Below, one piece after another: positions 47,511 through 58,793 of a stretch of 64,000 nt of DNA. This DNA is from Halomonas shengliensis (GTDB lineage: Bacteria; Pseudomonadota; Gammaproteobacteria; Pseudomonadales; Halomonadaceae), in NCBI RefSeq assembly GCF_900104135.1, contig NZ_FNIV01000009.1:1-64000 (forward strand), written 5' to 3'. The position numbers and the translations under genes were made by a program. The notes under the pieces are model-generated. The model made no database searches. It had not been told where the DNA came from and was given only the letters and a program-made list of their open reading frames with translations. Every line of letters starts with the position of its first letter. The first letter of the stretch is position 1.

Positions 47511-50114
47511 GTGCTTGAAGCCTATCGCCAACATGTCGAGGAGCGCGCCGCGGAAGGCGTGCCGCCGAAGCCGCTGAACGCCGAGCAGGTCGCCGAGCTG
47601 GTCGAGCTGCTGAAGAATCCGCCGGCCAGCGAGGAGGAGTTCATCCTCGACCTGCTGACCAACCGCGTGCCCCCGGGCGTCGACGAGGCCGCCTACGTCA
47701 AGGCCGGCTTCCTGACCGCCATCGCCAAGGGCGAGGCCGAGTCGCCGCTGATCGACAGGATCCACGCGGTCAAGCTGCTGGGCACCATGCAGGGCGGCTA
47801 CAACATCGTCTCCATGGTCGAGCTGCTGGACGATGCCGACCTGGCCAAGGAAGTGGGCGAGCAGCTCAAGCACACCCTGCTGATGTTCGACGCCTTCCAC
47901 GACGTGGAAGAGCGCGCCAAGGCGGGCAACGCCGTGGCCAAGGAGGTCATCCAGTCCTGGGCCGACGCCGAGTGGTTCCTCTCCAAGCCGGCGCTGGAAG
48001 AGAAGATCACCCTCACCGTCTTCAAGGTGCCGGGCGAGACCAACACCGATGACCTCTCCCCCGCCCCCGATGCCTGGTCGCGCCCCGACATCCCGGTGCA
48101 CGCCAACGCCATGCTCAAGAACGAGCGTGACGGCATCGAGCCGGAGGAGCCAGGCGTCAAGGGCCCGCTCAAGCAGATCGAGGAAGTGAAGGCCAAGGGC
48201 TACCCGGTCGCCTACGTGGGCGACGTGGTGGGTACCGGCTCCTCGCGCAAGTCCGCCACCAACTCCGTGCTGTGGTTCTTCGGCGACGACATCCCCAACG
48301 TGCCCAACAAGCGCGCCGGCGGCTTCTGCTTCGGCGGCAAGATCGCGCCGATCTTCTTCAACACCATGGAAGACTCCGGTGCCCTACCGGTGGAGATGGA
48401 CGTCTCCAAGATGGAGATGGGCGACGTCATCGACGTCTATCCCTATGAGGGCAAGGTGTGCAAGCACGGCACCGACGAGGTGCTGACCACCTTCGAACTC
48501 AAGACCCAGGTGATCCTCGACGAGGTGCGCGCCGGTGGCCGCATCCCGCTGATCATCGGCCGCGGCCTGACCACCAAGGCCCGTGAGTCCCTCGGTCTGC
48601 CCGCCTCCGACGTCTTCCGCCTGCCCGAGCAGCCCAAGGACAGCGGCAAGGGCTACACCCTGGCCCAGAAGATGGTCGGCAAGGCCTGCGGCATGGAGGG
48701 CGTGCGCCCGGGCATGTACTGCGAGCCGAAGATGACCACCGTGGGCTCCCAGGACACCACCGGCCCGATGACCCGTGACGAGCTCAAGGACCTCGCCTGC
48801 CTCGGCTTCCAGGCCGACCTGGTGATGCAGTCCTTCTGCCACACCGCCGCCTACCCGAAGCCGGTGGACGTCAACACCCACCACACCCTGCCCGACTTCA
48901 TCATGAACCGTGGCGGCGTCTCGCTGCGTCCGGGCGACGGCATCATCCACAGCTGGCTGAACCGCATGCTGCTGCCCGACACCGTGGGCACCGGTGGCGA
49001 CTCCCACACCCGCTTCCCGCTGGGCATCTCCTTCCCGGCAGGCTCCGGCCTGGTGGCCTTCGCCGCCGCCACCGGCGTGATGCCGCTGGACATGCCGGAG
49101 TCCGTGCTGGTGCGTTTCAAGGGCAAGCGTCAGCCCGGTGTCACCCTGCGTGACCTGGTCCACGCCATCCCCTACTACGCCATCCAGCAGGGCCTGCTGA
49201 CCGTCGAGAAGTCCGGCAAGAAGAACGCCTTCTCCGGTCGCGTGCTGGAGATCGAGGGCCTCGAGGACCTCACCGTCGAGCAGGCCTTCGAGCTCTCCGA
49301 CGCTTCCGCCGAGCGCTCCGCCGCGGGCTGCACCATCACCCTCTCCGAGGAGAGCGTGACCGAGTACCTGAAGTCCAACATCACCCTGCTCAAGTGGATG
49401 ATCGCCAATGGCTACGGCGACCGCCGTACCATCGAGCGCCGCATCCAGGGCATGGAGGAGTGGCTGGCCAACCCGAGCCTGATGCGCGCCGACAAGGACG
49501 CCGAGTACGCCGAGGTGATCGAGATCGACCTCGACGCCCTCGACCAGCCGGTGCTCTGCGCCCCGAACGACCCCGACGACGCCCGCCTGCTCTCCGAGGT
49601 GGCCGGCGAGAAGATCGACGAGGTCTTCATCGGTTCGTGCATGACCAACATCGGCCACTTCCGCGCCGCCGGCAAGCTGCTCGAGAAGCAGCCGGCCGGC
49701 AGCCTGAAGACCCGCCTGTGGCTGGCACCGCCCACCAAGATGGACCAGCACCAGCTGACCGAGGAGGGCTACTACGGTATCTACGGCCGCGCCGGCGCGC
49801 GCATGGAGATGCCGGGCTGCTCGCTGTGCATGGGTAACCAGGCCCGCGTCGCCGCCAAGTCCACCGTGGTCTCCACCTCCACGCGTAACTTCCCCAACCG
49901 CCTGGGCGACGGTGCCAACGTCTACCTCGCGTCAGCGGAACTGGCCGCCGTGGCCGCAGTGGAAGGCCGCCTGCCCAGCGTCGACGAGTACCGCCGCTAC
50001 ATGGGCGAGTTCGACGCCATGGCCGGCGAGATCTACCGTTACATGAACTTCCACGAGATCGAGGAGTATCAGAACGCCGCTTCCAACGTGATTCCCGTCG
50101 CCCAGGAAGCCTGA
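47511..50114 (+). CDS. acnB: Aconitate hydratase B (AcnB)
   Basis: This 867-residue TCA enzyme interconverts citrate and isocitrate using a [4Fe-4S] cluster. AcnB hallmarks are the N-terminal HEAT-like domain ([22 protein letters not shown]), the swivelled domain order ([22 protein letters not shown] near residues 240-265) and cluster cysteines C710 ([10 protein letters not shown]), C770 and C773 (PGCSLCMGN). It starts at GTG 47511, the position where homologues begin. A strong terminator follows 113 bases later. Confidence 0.97.
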   Translation: MLEAYRQHVEERAAEGVPPKPLNAEQVAELVELLKNPPASEEEFILDLLTNRVPPGVDEAAYVKAGFLTAIAKGEAESPLIDRIHAVKLLGTMQGGYNIVSMVELLDDADLAKEVGEQLKHTLLMFDAFHDVEERAKAGNAVAKEVIQSWADAEWFLSKPALEEKITLTVFKVPGETNTDDLSPAPDAWSRPDIPVHANAMLKNERDGIEPEEPGVKGPLKQIEEVKAKGYPVAYVGDVVGTGSSRKSATNSVLWFFGDDIPNVPNKRAGGFCFGGKIAPIFFNTMEDSGALPVEMDVSKMEMGDVIDVYPYEGKVCKHGTDEVLTTFELKTQVILDEVRAGGRIPLIIGRGLTTKARESLGLPASDVFRLPEQPKDSGKGYTLAQKMVGKACGMEGVRPGMYCEPKMTTVGSQDTTGPMTRDELKDLACLGFQADLVMQSFCHTAAYPKPVDVNTHHTLPDFIMNRGGVSLRPGDGIIHSWLNRMLLPDTVGTGGDSHTRFPLGISFPAGSGLVAFAAATGVMPLDMPESVLVRFKGKRQPGVTLRDLVHAIPYYAIQQGLLTVEKSGKKNAFSGRVLEIEGLEDLTVEQAFELSDASAERSAAGCTITLSEESVTEYLKSNITLLKWMIANGYGDRRTIERRIQGMEEWLANPSLMRADKDAEYAEVIEIDLDALDQPVLCAPNDPDDARLLSEVAGEKIDEVFIGSCMTNIGHFRAAGKLLEKQPAGSLKTRLWLAPPTKMDQHQLTEEGYYGIYGRAGARMEMPGCSLCMGNQARVAAKSTVVSTSTRNFPNRLGDGANVYLASAELAAVAAVEGRLPSVDEYRRYMGEFDAMAGEIYRYMNFHEIEEYQNAASNVIPVAQEA

Positions 50115-50227
50115 TACCCCCAGGGTCTGATAGACTCAACCTCGACGCCGATGCTCGCAACATCGAAGGCCGCCCTTCGGGGCGGCCCGGCCTGAAGCCA
50201 CTGCTTCACGCCGACGTCGATAAACGA

Positions 50228-50253
50228 AGCGCCCCGCCAGGGGCGCTTTTTTT
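50228..50253 (+). terminator. Rho-independent terminator after acnB
   Basis: Stem AGCGCCCC / GGGGCGCT with loop GCCA and a following run of seven T. A second GC-rich inverted repeat (gccgcccttcggggcggc) lies just before, at 50170-50187. Confidence 0.9.
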
Positions 50254-50327
50254 ATACAGGCCCTGTACGAATCGATTCGAGCGAGTAGGATAGACCTATC
50301 ATCATCGACCGCTATCAGGAGCCCCCC

Positions 50328-50526
50328 ATGGACCAGGAGACCTTCCAGCACAGCATCCGCAAGCTGCTCAAGAATGTCGGTGTGACCACCCAGCAGGAGA
50401 TCGAGAAGGCCGTCGCCGAGGGCCTCGAGGCGGGTCACCTCACCGGCGACGAGCGCCTCCCGGCACGGGTCACCGTCGAGGTGGATGGCCTCAGCCTGGC
50501 GCTGACCTTCGACGGGGACATCACCC

Positions 50527-50534
<8 letters not shown>
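50328..50534 (+). CDS. Small conserved protein, DUF6494-like
   Basis: This 68-residue acidic protein begins [32 protein letters not shown] and ends with a beta-rich [21 protein letters not shown]. It looks like the small DUF6494 family, of unknown function, that occurs next to ABC-2 exporter genes. AGGAGCCCCCC before the ATG is a plausible RBS. Its last 8 bases overlap the start of the ABC ATPase gene, so it is co-translated with the exporter. Confidence 0.7.
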
Positions 50535-51473
<939 letters not shown>

Positions 51474-51477
<4 letters not shown>

Positions 51478-52235
51478 ACCTCGAGTCCGTGAAGACGCTC
51501 TACCGCGCCGAGATGGCGCGCAGCCTGCGCACCGTGCTGCAGAGCATCGTCTCGCCGGTGCTCTCCACCTCGCTCTACTTCGTGGTGTTCGGCGCCGCCA
51601 TCGGCACGCGGATCAGCGAGGTGGACGGGGTCAGCTACGGCGCCTTCATCGTGCCAGGGCTGATCATGCTGATGCTGCTCACCCAGAGCGTCTCCAACGC
51701 CTCCTTCGGCATCTTCTTCCCACGCTTCTCGGGCACCATCTACGAGGTGCTCTCGGCGCCGATGTCCTACTGGGAGGTGGTGGTTGGCTACGTGGGGGCG
51801 GCGGCCAGCAAGTCGCTGATCCTGGGGATCATCGTGCTGGTCACCGCGCGGCTGTTCGTGCCCTACTCCATCGAGCATCCGCTGATGATGGCGCTCTTCC
51901 TGGTGCTCACCGCGGTGACCTTCAGCCTGCTGGGCTTCATCATCGGCATCTGGGCCGACGGCTTCGAGAAGCTGCAGCTGGTGCCGCTCTTGGTGATCAC
52001 CCCGCTCACCTTCCTCGGCGGCACCTTCTACTCCATCGACATGCTGCCGCCGTTCTGGCAGGCGGTAACCCTGGCCAACCCGGTGGTCTACCTGGTGAGC
52101 GGCTTCCGCTGGAGCTTCTACGGCATCAGCGACGTCAGCCCGCTGGTGAGCCTCGCCATGATCCTGCTGTTCCTGGCCGCGGCGCTGGCCGTGGTGGCCT
52201 GGATCTTCCGCACCGGCTACCGGCTGAAGCCCTGA
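51474..52235 (+). CDS. ABC-2 type transport permease, YadH-like
   Basis: This 253-residue integral membrane protein has six predicted spans and the ABC-2 signature around [43 protein letters not shown]. It forms a homodimer with the ATPase encoded just upstream and should export an unknown substrate. Starts at GTG 51474 with a 4-base overlap. A longer open frame on the same strand covers this gene but is a frame shadow. Confidence 0.92.
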
Positions 52236-52276
52236 GCGAGTATCATGCCGGCCCCGCGTCCGACCACGGAGCCGCC

Positions 52277-53305
52277 ATGCCGATCCTCAACGCCATCGTC
52301 CATCGCATCGAGAAGGCCGGCGAGGCCCCGGCACGCCTGCTGCCGGCCAGCGCCCCATTGCCTGCCTCCGATGCCCTGGAGGCGATGCTGGAGGCGCTGA
52401 CCCGCGCCTACCATGCCAAGAGCAAGGCCTGGGGCCACTTCGCCGATACGGCCATGGAGGCAGACGCCGCGCAAGGGGAAGACGACACGGGCCGATCGCC
52501 GCTGGCCGCGGAGATCGGCGACTACCTCGCGGAGCAGCGCGACTTCGTGGCCCTGACTCGCCCCCTCGCCGAACGGCTAGCCAGGCTGCTGGACGACCAC
52601 CTGTCGGCCTCCGGTGATCTGCTGGTGCTGGACACCCGCTTCGGCGGTGCGCGCTTCCTGACCCTGGCCCTGCTGCACCATCGCGAGGGATTCGCCATCG
52701 ACGATGCCCTGCAGCCGGTGCCGACGCGCCAGCTCAACCTGACCCAGATGAGCCTGGCCGCCCGGCTCGATGTCAGCCAGTGGCAGGCCGGCGATTCCAG
52801 GCAGTACCTCTCCTGGACCCGCGAACGTGGCGGCAAGGCGCTGGCCGAAGGCTTCGCGGCGCTGCTGGGGGCGGTGGAGGGCGTCGATGCGCCAGGCGAG
52901 ACCCGCACCCTGCTCAAGGCCTTCAGCGACTACGTGGAGAAGGAGGACCTGGCGGAGGACGCCAGCCGTGAGAAGACCGAGACGCTGGTCGACTATGCCA
53001 GCGACCAGGCCAGCCGCGGCGAGCCGATCACCCTGGAGGAACTCTCGGAACTGCTGGATGAGCAGCAGCCGAGGGCCTTCTATGAGCATATCCGCAACGC
53101 CGACTACGGCCTCTCCCCGGAGATCCCGCCGGACAGGAAGACCCTCAACCGCTTCAAGCGCTTCACCGGTCGCGCCGGTGGCGTCTCCATCAGCTTCGAC
53201 TCACACCTGCTGGGCTCCAGCGTGGAATACGACGAGGCCGGCGACCGGCTGATCATCAAGCAGGTGCCCAAGCAGCTCAAGGAGCAGCTGAAGTCCGGGA
53301 GCTGA
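52277..53305 (+). CDS. ndpA: Nucleoid-associated protein NdpA (YejK)
   Basis: This 342-residue member of the 37-kDa nucleoid-associated protein family binds double-stranded DNA. Recognisable parts are PILNAIVHRIEKA at the N terminus, LSASGDLLVLDTRFGGARFLTLALLHHREGF, FIEFLG-like regions replaced here by LSWTRERGGKALAEGFAALLGA, and the C-terminal FKRFTGRAGGVSISFDSHLLGSSVEYD. It lies 41 bases after the exporter operon. Confidence 0.9.
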   Translation: MPILNAIVHRIEKAGEAPARLLPASAPLPASDALEAMLEALTRAYHAKSKAWGHFADTAMEADAAQGEDDTGRSPLAAEIGDYLAEQRDFVALTRPLAERLARLLDDHLSASGDLLVLDTRFGGARFLTLALLHHREGFAIDDALQPVPTRQLNLTQMSLAARLDVSQWQAGDSRQYLSWTRERGGKALAEGFAALLGAVEGVDAPGETRTLLKAFSDYVEKEDLAEDASREKTETLVDYASDQASRGEPITLEELSELLDEQQPRAFYEHIRNADYGLSPEIPPDRKTLNRFKRFTGRAGGVSISFDSHLLGSSVEYDEAGDRLIIKQVPKQLKEQLKSGS

Positions 53306-53550
53306 ACCGCCAGCGCAGCGAAGAGCACACCCTCAATAAAAACATGTTTATAAAGAAAAAACGGATCAGGTAAGCCATCTCCTACGCCGTCTGTACGCCC
53401 GATGGGACAGCATCGGCCTGCGACTGGCGCAAGTGGCCATCGGGGGCCAAGCTGAAGCGATAATTCGCTACCGCCTGGGCGAACGTTCCAGGCCTGGGGG
53501 CATGACATGGATCGCAGGCAAGGCGCGGCGGTGGGACCACTGCCGCCGGG

Positions 53551-54888
53551 GTGGCCGGGGTGAAAGCCGACTCCCGGCGTCTGGAGGGGCTGAACTGGCA
53601 GGCCGAGTTTCACGACCCCGCGATGGAGGCCCTGTTCCGGCGCACCCTGGTGGCCTATCACGCCTGTCAGCTGCGGTTGGCGCTGGCCGTAATCTCAGGC
53701 CTCTTCCTGGCCTTCGCCCTGGCAGACTACAGCGTGCTCGGCCCCGGCCAGACCTTCCAGGCACTGCTGGTCATGCGGCTGCTGGTCATTCTGGTCAGCC
53801 TGCTGCTTGCCCTGGCCGCCTGGCGCCGACCGGTGGTGGCCCAGGCACCACTCCCCGTCAACCTGGCTTGCCTGCTCGGCCTATCGGTACTACTGCTGAC
53901 CATCCCCCTGCGTCCCGGCGAAGGCATCCACGTCGCCTCGGTGGTGACCGCCAGCATGGCGCTCTACCTGTTCATCCCCAACCGTATCCGCTGGATGCTG
54001 GCCACCAACACCTACCTGCTGCTCGGCTTCCTGGTGGCCATCACCCTCTGGGCCCCCCTGCCGCCGGGCCTCGTGTTGACCAGCCTGCTGCTTCTGGCCT
54101 TCGTGAACCTGCTCGGCTGGGCGACCATCTCACGGATCAAACGCCTAAAGCGTGAGCAGTTTGCCATGCTGCTGGAAGAGCGCTCGGCGAACCGCCGCCT
54201 CAAGGACGAGATCCTCGAGCGCGAGACACTCGAGGCGCAGCTGCGTCATATGGCCTGCACCGACGACCTGACCGGCATCGCCAATCGCCGCCACTTCTTC
54301 GAACTGGCCGAACAGGAGCTGCGCCGCGCTCGACGCGACGGGACACCCCTGGCGGTCTGCATGGTCGACATCGACCTCTTCAAGCGTCTCAACGACCACC
54401 ATGGCCATGCGCTGGGCGACCGGGTGCTGGCGATCGTGGCCGGCTGCTGCCAGTCGGTGCTCCGGGACTCCGACGTACTGGGCCGCTATGGTGGCGAGGA
54501 GTTCGTGATCGCCCTCCCCCTTGCCGACCTGGACATGGCCACCACCATCGCCGAGCGACTGCGTGAGAAGGTCAGTTCCCTCAAGCTGCCGATGCTCGGC
54601 GACGAGACACCCCTTACCGTCACCGTGGGCATCAGCCGGGTGGAGGAGGGGGAGTCACGCATCGACCCCGCCCTGCTGCGAGCCGATCAGGCGCTCTATG
54701 CCGGCAAGGCACAGGGGCGCAACCGAGTGGTGGTGGCGCCCCGACCGGTCCCCGAGTGTGGCGATCCGCTGGAACCCTCTGCCTGGCGCACCGACGGATT
54801 GGCTATGCCAGGTGCGGACGCAGCCATTGACGCAACTGCGTCCCCTGCATGGCTCCGGCCTGGCGGGCCACCTCCCGGCCGCCTTTGA
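53551..54888 (+). CDS. Membrane-bound diguanylate cyclase (GGDEF)
   Basis: This 445-residue protein has about six hydrophobic segments (residues 40-205), a short coiled coil (208-240) and a GGDEF domain (about 240-400). The active site is GGEEF at 314-318, intact, with LTGIANRR at the domain start and CMVDIDLFKRLNDHHGHALGD. An RxxD inhibitory site is LREKVSS-distant and not evident. It starts at GTG 53551 (another GTG four codons on). The last 45 residues after VVVAPRP are low-complexity, and their DNA overlaps the end of trxC on the other strand by 86 bases. Confidence 0.88.
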   Translation: MAGVKADSRRLEGLNWQAEFHDPAMEALFRRTLVAYHACQLRLALAVISGLFLAFALADYSVLGPGQTFQALLVMRLLVILVSLLLALAAWRRPVVAQAPLPVNLACLLGLSVLLLTIPLRPGEGIHVASVVTASMALYLFIPNRIRWMLATNTYLLLGFLVAITLWAPLPPGLVLTSLLLLAFVNLLGWATISRIKRLKREQFAMLLEERSANRRLKDEILERETLEAQLRHMACTDDLTGIANRRHFFELAEQELRRARRDGTPLAVCMVDIDLFKRLNDHHGHALGDRVLAIVAGCCQSVLRDSDVLGRYGGEEFVIALPLADLDMATTIAERLREKVSSLKLPMLGDETPLTVTVGISRVEEGESRIDPALLRADQALYAGKAQGRNRVVVAPRPVPECGDPLEPSAWRTDGLAMPGADAAIDATASPAWLRPGGPPPGRL

Positions 54889-55240
54889 AGACAATCAGGG
54901 TGGGAATGCTGCGGATGCCGAAGCGTCCGGCCAGGGCCTGCTCCGCCTCGGTATCGAGCTTGGCGAAGCGGATGCGCGGCTCCAGTTCGCGGGCCGCCTC
55001 GGCGAAGACCGGCGCCATCATCTTGCAGGGGCCGCACCAGCCGGCCCAGAAGTCCACCACCACCGGCAGCTCGCTGCGCTCCACCAGGGCCCGGAAGTTG
55101 GCCGCGGTCAGCGTCACCGGTTCGCCGGTAAAGAGCGGCCGCTTGCACTTCCCGCAGGTGGGGCCGTCGTTGAGGCGCGCCCGGCTGATACGGTTGACGG
55201 CGTGGCAGTGGGGGCATCCCAGGGTCAGGGCTTCGGACAT
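54803..55240 (-). CDS. trxC: Thioredoxin 2 (TrxC), zinc-binding
   Basis: This 145-residue thioredoxin has an N-terminal zinc ribbon (CPHC and CGKC pairs at about residues 9-12 and 28-31) followed by a thioredoxin fold with the active site FWAGWCGPCKMMAP. The cis-proline block is IRSIPTLIVFKGG. It reduces disulfides in the cytosol and in E. coli belongs to the oxidative-stress response. Start at 55240 (MSEALTLGCPHC) has GAGG nearby; the further 26 upstream codons are not conserved-looking. Its 3' end overlaps the diguanylate cyclase gene. Confidence 0.93.
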   Translation of the reverse strand: MSEALTLGCPHCHAVNRISRARLNDGPTCGKCKRPLFTGEPVTLTAANFRALVERSELPVVVDFWAGWCGPCKMMAPVFAEAARELEPRIRFAKLDTEAEQALAGRFGIRSIPTLIVFKGGREVARQAGAMQGTQLRQWLRPHLA

Positions 55241-55390
55241 CTTACGCTCCTCGAAGAAAGGGCCTGTTGAGACTATGGGCCCGCCACGTGCCGGTCTCAA
55301 GTGGTGGCTTGCCACCACCCGGGTGCGACATTCCGTCCGCCTCGGCCGTCGATGGCGTTGATCTGGGTCACGGGAGAGCCACTGAGCGGC

Positions 55391-57814
55391 CTAGCCGAAC
55401 AACCCCAGCTGGCGATCGACCAGGGCGGCGAAGTCGTCGCCCACGAAGGGCAGGATGGCATCCGCGACCGGTTGCAGCTGACGACTCAGGTAATGGTCGA
55501 TGTCGATGGACGAGCGCCATGCCTCCAGGGGCTCAGGACCGGCCACGGTGATCACGTAGCGAATCCAGCCACCGCGCTGATAGCGGCGCGGCCGGCCCAG
55601 GCGATCGTTCTCGGCATCGGCCAGGCGGGCCGCCCGGACATGGGGCGGCACGTTGCGCCGGTACTCCTCCAGGCGGCGGCGCAGGCGCTTGCGATAGACC
55701 AGCCGCTCATCCAGCCCCTCGCCCCTGGCACCCTCGATGAAGGCGTTGACGTAATCCCGCACATAGTCCCGGTAGGGCTCATCCCGGAAGATGCGTCGAT
55801 AGAGCTCGCGCTGGAACTGCTGGGCCAGCGGCGTCCAGTCGCTGCGCACCGTCTCCATGCCCTTGAAGACCACCCGCTCATTCCCCTCGAGGTCACGTAC
55901 CAGTCCGGCATAGCGCTTCTTGCTGCCCGCCTCGGTCCCGCGGATGGTGGGCATCAGGAAGCGTCGATAGTGGGTCTCGAGCTGCAGCTCCAGGGCACTG
56001 GCCAGGCCATACTCTGCCTGCAGGTGGTCACGCCACCAGGCATTGACATGATCCACGAGCGCCTTGCCGATCGCTGCAGCGTCATCCTCCTCGCAGGCTT
56101 GACCGAGCCAGACGAAGGTGGAGTCGGTGTCGCCGTAGATAACGGTATACCCCTTGTCCTCGATCAGCCCCCGCGTTAGCCGCATGATCTCATGCCCGCG
56201 CTGAGTGATGGACGAGGCGAGCCGCGCATCGAAGAAGCGACAGCCCCTGGAGCCCAGCACGCCGTAGAAGCTGTTCATGATGATCTTCAACGCCTGGGAC
56301 AATGGCGCGTTGCCCTCCGCCTTGGCCGCCTCGCGCCCGGCCCCGACTCGCTCGACGATGGCCAGAAGCGCATGCCGGGTACGCGAGAAGCGCGCGCCGC
56401 GAAAACCCGGCACCGAGGCGGCCTCCGAAGGCTCGGCCAGCCCCGCCACCAGCCCCGCCGGGTCGATCAGGAAGCTGCGGATGATCGAGGGGTAGAGGCT
56501 CTTGAAGTCGAGCACCAGCACCGAAGCGTAGAGCCCCGGCCGGGAATCCATCACGAAGCCACCGGGGCTCTCGGCCGCCTCTCCCTCGCCGAGGTTGGGT
56601 GCCACCCATCCCAGCCGATGCAGCCGCGGCAGGTAGAGGTGGGTGAAGGCGGCCACCGAGCCGCCGCTGCGGTCGGCGGGCAGGCCGGTCACCGTGGCGC
56701 GCTCCAGCAGGAAGGTCAGCAGTTGGGTCCTGGCGAAGATGCGCGTGACCAGCTCACAGTCCTTGAGGTTGTAGCGGGCAAGCGCCGGCTTGTCCTCGGC
56801 GAACATGCGCAGGATATCGTCGAGGCGCCGGTAGGGATCCTCTATCGCCTTGCCCTCGCCGAGCAGCGTCTGGGCCACGCTCTCCAGGCTGAAGGAGGGG
56901 AAGCTCCAGGTGGCCGAACGCAGCGCCTCGATGCCATCGATGATCAGCCGCCCCTCGGCGGCGGCAAACAGATGGTTGGGCGGATGGCCATGGGCACGCA
57001 GCTCGAGTGCCGCCCCGCCGCGCCCGAGCCGCAGCGGCACGCCCAGCTGCCGGGCATGCTCCTGGAGCAGGCGCAGGTCGAACTGCACCAGGTTCCAGCC
57101 GATGATGGCATCGGGATCATGCTCGGCAAACCAGGCGTTAAGCCGTTCAAGAAGCTCGCCTCGGGTGGCGCAGTAATCGAGAGAGAAATCCCGCGTTCCC
57201 GCCTCGCCGTTGGCCGGCCCCAGCATGTAGACCTGGCGCTGCCCGCAGCCTTCCAGCGCGATGGAGTAGAGCTCGCCCCGGGCGCTGGTCTCGATATCCA
57301 GCGAGACCGTGCGCAGGCGCGGGCGGTAGTCCGGGCCCGGTCGCAGGCGCACCCCCACCAGGCCGCCCTGCCCGTCCGGCGACCCCTGAACCTCAACGGG
57401 CGCGGTGATAAAGCGCTCCATCAGATAGCGCTCCGGGGGACGGATGTCCGACTCGTACAGCGTGACGCCGGCCTCCTCCAGCCGACGCCCCGCCGCCTGA
57501 AGCTGTCGATACTGGCGGGCATAGAGCCCGAGTACCGGCCGTTGCCGGAAGTCCTCGAGCTCGAGGCCACGCAGCTCGAGGCCCGGCTCGTCACCGATCA
57601 CCGCCTCGGCACGGGCCCGCTGCTCGGCAGGCAGGAAGGCCACTGCCCGCTGCGGCGGCAGGGTGACGCGCAGCGGCCCCTCATCGGTGGCCAGCCACAG
57701 CCATACCCGGATGCCCTCGGCGCTATCCTGCCAGTGGCGGGTCAGGATGAACCCTCGTCGACTCGACAAGGGGCTATCCCAGGGCCGCCAGGCTCGCCAG
57801 CAGGTAGACACCAT
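55391..57814 (-). CDS. polB: DNA polymerase II (PolB)
   Basis: This B-family polymerase of about 800 residues has a 3'-5' exonuclease domain (Exo [13 protein letters not shown] near residue 172, Exo [14 protein letters not shown]) and palm motifs [31 protein letters not shown] and [12 protein letters not shown]. The tail ends QLGLFG, a beta-clamp binding motif. The start is uncertain: ATG 57814 adds about 20 residues not found at the conserved GFILTRHW start, and a TTG around 57773 with GGGATAG upstream is the alternative. It follows the phosphoesterase gene by 9 bases. Confidence 0.94.
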   Translation of the reverse strand: MVSTCWRAWRPWDSPLSSRRGFILTRHWQDSAEGIRVWLWLATDEGPLRVTLPPQRAVAFLPAEQRARAEAVIGDEPGLELRGLELEDFRQRPVLGLYARQYRQLQAAGRRLEEAGVTLYESDIRPPERYLMERFITAPVEVQGSPDGQGGLVGVRLRPGPDYRPRLRTVSLDIETSARGELYSIALEGCGQRQVYMLGPANGEAGTRDFSLDYCATRGELLERLNAWFAEHDPDAIIGWNLVQFDLRLLQEHARQLGVPLRLGRGGAALELRAHGHPPNHLFAAAEGRLIIDGIEALRSATWSFPSFSLESVAQTLLGEGKAIEDPYRRLDDILRMFAEDKPALARYNLKDCELVTRIFARTQLLTFLLERATVTGLPADRSGGSVAAFTHLYLPRLHRLGWVAPNLGEGEAAESPGGFVMDSRPGLYASVLVLDFKSLYPSIIRSFLIDPAGLVAGLAEPSEAASVPGFRGARFSRTRHALLAIVERVGAGREAAKAEGNAPLSQALKIIMNSFYGVLGSRGCRFFDARLASSITQRGHEIMRLTRGLIEDKGYTVIYGDTDSTFVWLGQACEEDDAAAIGKALVDHVNAWWRDHLQAEYGLASALELQLETHYRRFLMPTIRGTEAGSKKRYAGLVRDLEGNERVVFKGMETVRSDWTPLAQQFQRELYRRIFRDEPYRDYVRDYVNAFIEGARGEGLDERLVYRKRLRRRLEEYRRNVPPHVRAARLADAENDRLGRPRRYQRGGWIRYVITVAGPEPLEAWRSSIDIDHYLSRQLQPVADAILPFVGDDFAALVDRQLGLFG

Positions 57815-57823
57815 TCAGCAACA

Positions 57824-58594
57824 TCATGGGAGGCCTATCTCCACTATCAGGTCGGGCGTGAACAGCGGCGGATCGAACTCGCCGGGATACCCCCCCGGGT
57901 TGGCGATGACCCGTGTACCGCCTGCCTCCAGGTCCACGGGTTCATGCACATGGCCATGGATCCACAGATCCATGCGGCCCATCAGCTGCGGCAGGTGGGA
58001 GGCGAAGGCGGGTGAGGCCGCATCACCGCGGAAGCGAGGCGGAATGCACTCGGCCAGGGGCGCATGGTGGCTGATCACCACCCGCGGCCCATCGAAGGGC
58101 CGTGCCAGCTCGCCCTCCAGCCAGGCCAACGCCTCGGCATGCAGGCGTCGGCTTTCCGCCGGGGTGAACACCGCCCCGTCCGGCTGCTCGATGATGCGAA
58201 AGTCCGGCATGAAGGCCAGCACCCTCTCCTCGGTGAACGCCGGATTCTGATCCGGCTGCTCGGCGTAGAGGGCGAAATCGGTCCACAGCGTGGAGCCATG
58301 AAAGCGCACGCCATCCAGGGTCAGGGTGCGGTTGTCCAGCAGGTGGATGCCAAGACGCGTCGCCTCGGCCTGAAGCTCCCTGCGCAGCGCCGGCATGGCG
58401 GTGCCGTAGAACTCATGGTTGCCGGGCACATAGAGGATCGGGGTGCCGAAAAAGTGTTCCGCCGCCCAACGAAGGCCCTGAACACCCGAGTGAATATCGC
58501 CGGCGAGGATCACCACATCGGCTTCGGCCTCGGGCAGGACGATCGGTTCGGCGAAATGTTCCAGATGCAGGTCAGACAGCACTCTCAGGCGCAT
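57824..58594 (-). CDS. Metallophosphoesterase
   Basis: This 256-residue calcineurin-like phosphoesterase has all blocks of the two-metal site: SDLHLEH, ILAGDIHSG, VPGNHEFYG, VISHHAPL and IHGHVHEPVD. The start at 58594 (MRLRVLSDLHLEH) is where homologues begin. Substrate is unknown; being 9 bases upstream of polB on the same strand suggests a nucleic-acid-related role but does not prove it. Confidence 0.88.
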   Translation of the reverse strand: MRLRVLSDLHLEHFAEPIVLPEAEADVVILAGDIHSGVQGLRWAAEHFFGTPILYVPGNHEFYGTAMPALRRELQAEATRLGIHLLDNRTLTLDGVRFHGSTLWTDFALYAEQPDQNPAFTEERVLAFMPDFRIIEQPDGAVFTPAESRRLHAEALAWLEGELARPFDGPRVVISHHAPLAECIPPRFRGDAASPAFASHLPQLMGRMDLWIHGHVHEPVDLEAGGTRVIANPGGYPGEFDPPLFTPDLIVEIGLP

Positions 58595-58793
58595 CTTCCA
58601 TGTCCTTTTCACTGGCCATGGATGCCAGTGTGCTTCAGGCGATACGCGAAGGCCATGGCAGGCGGCCGCATGCCGGCGGCGCCATGCCGAATTGGCATGG
58701 CCTGGGGGTGACGCGCCGACACCGCAATGCAGCATGGCGTGCTATAACGAGAGGGCTTTCCCACCCTTCCCTTCCTTCCCAGGACACACTGCC

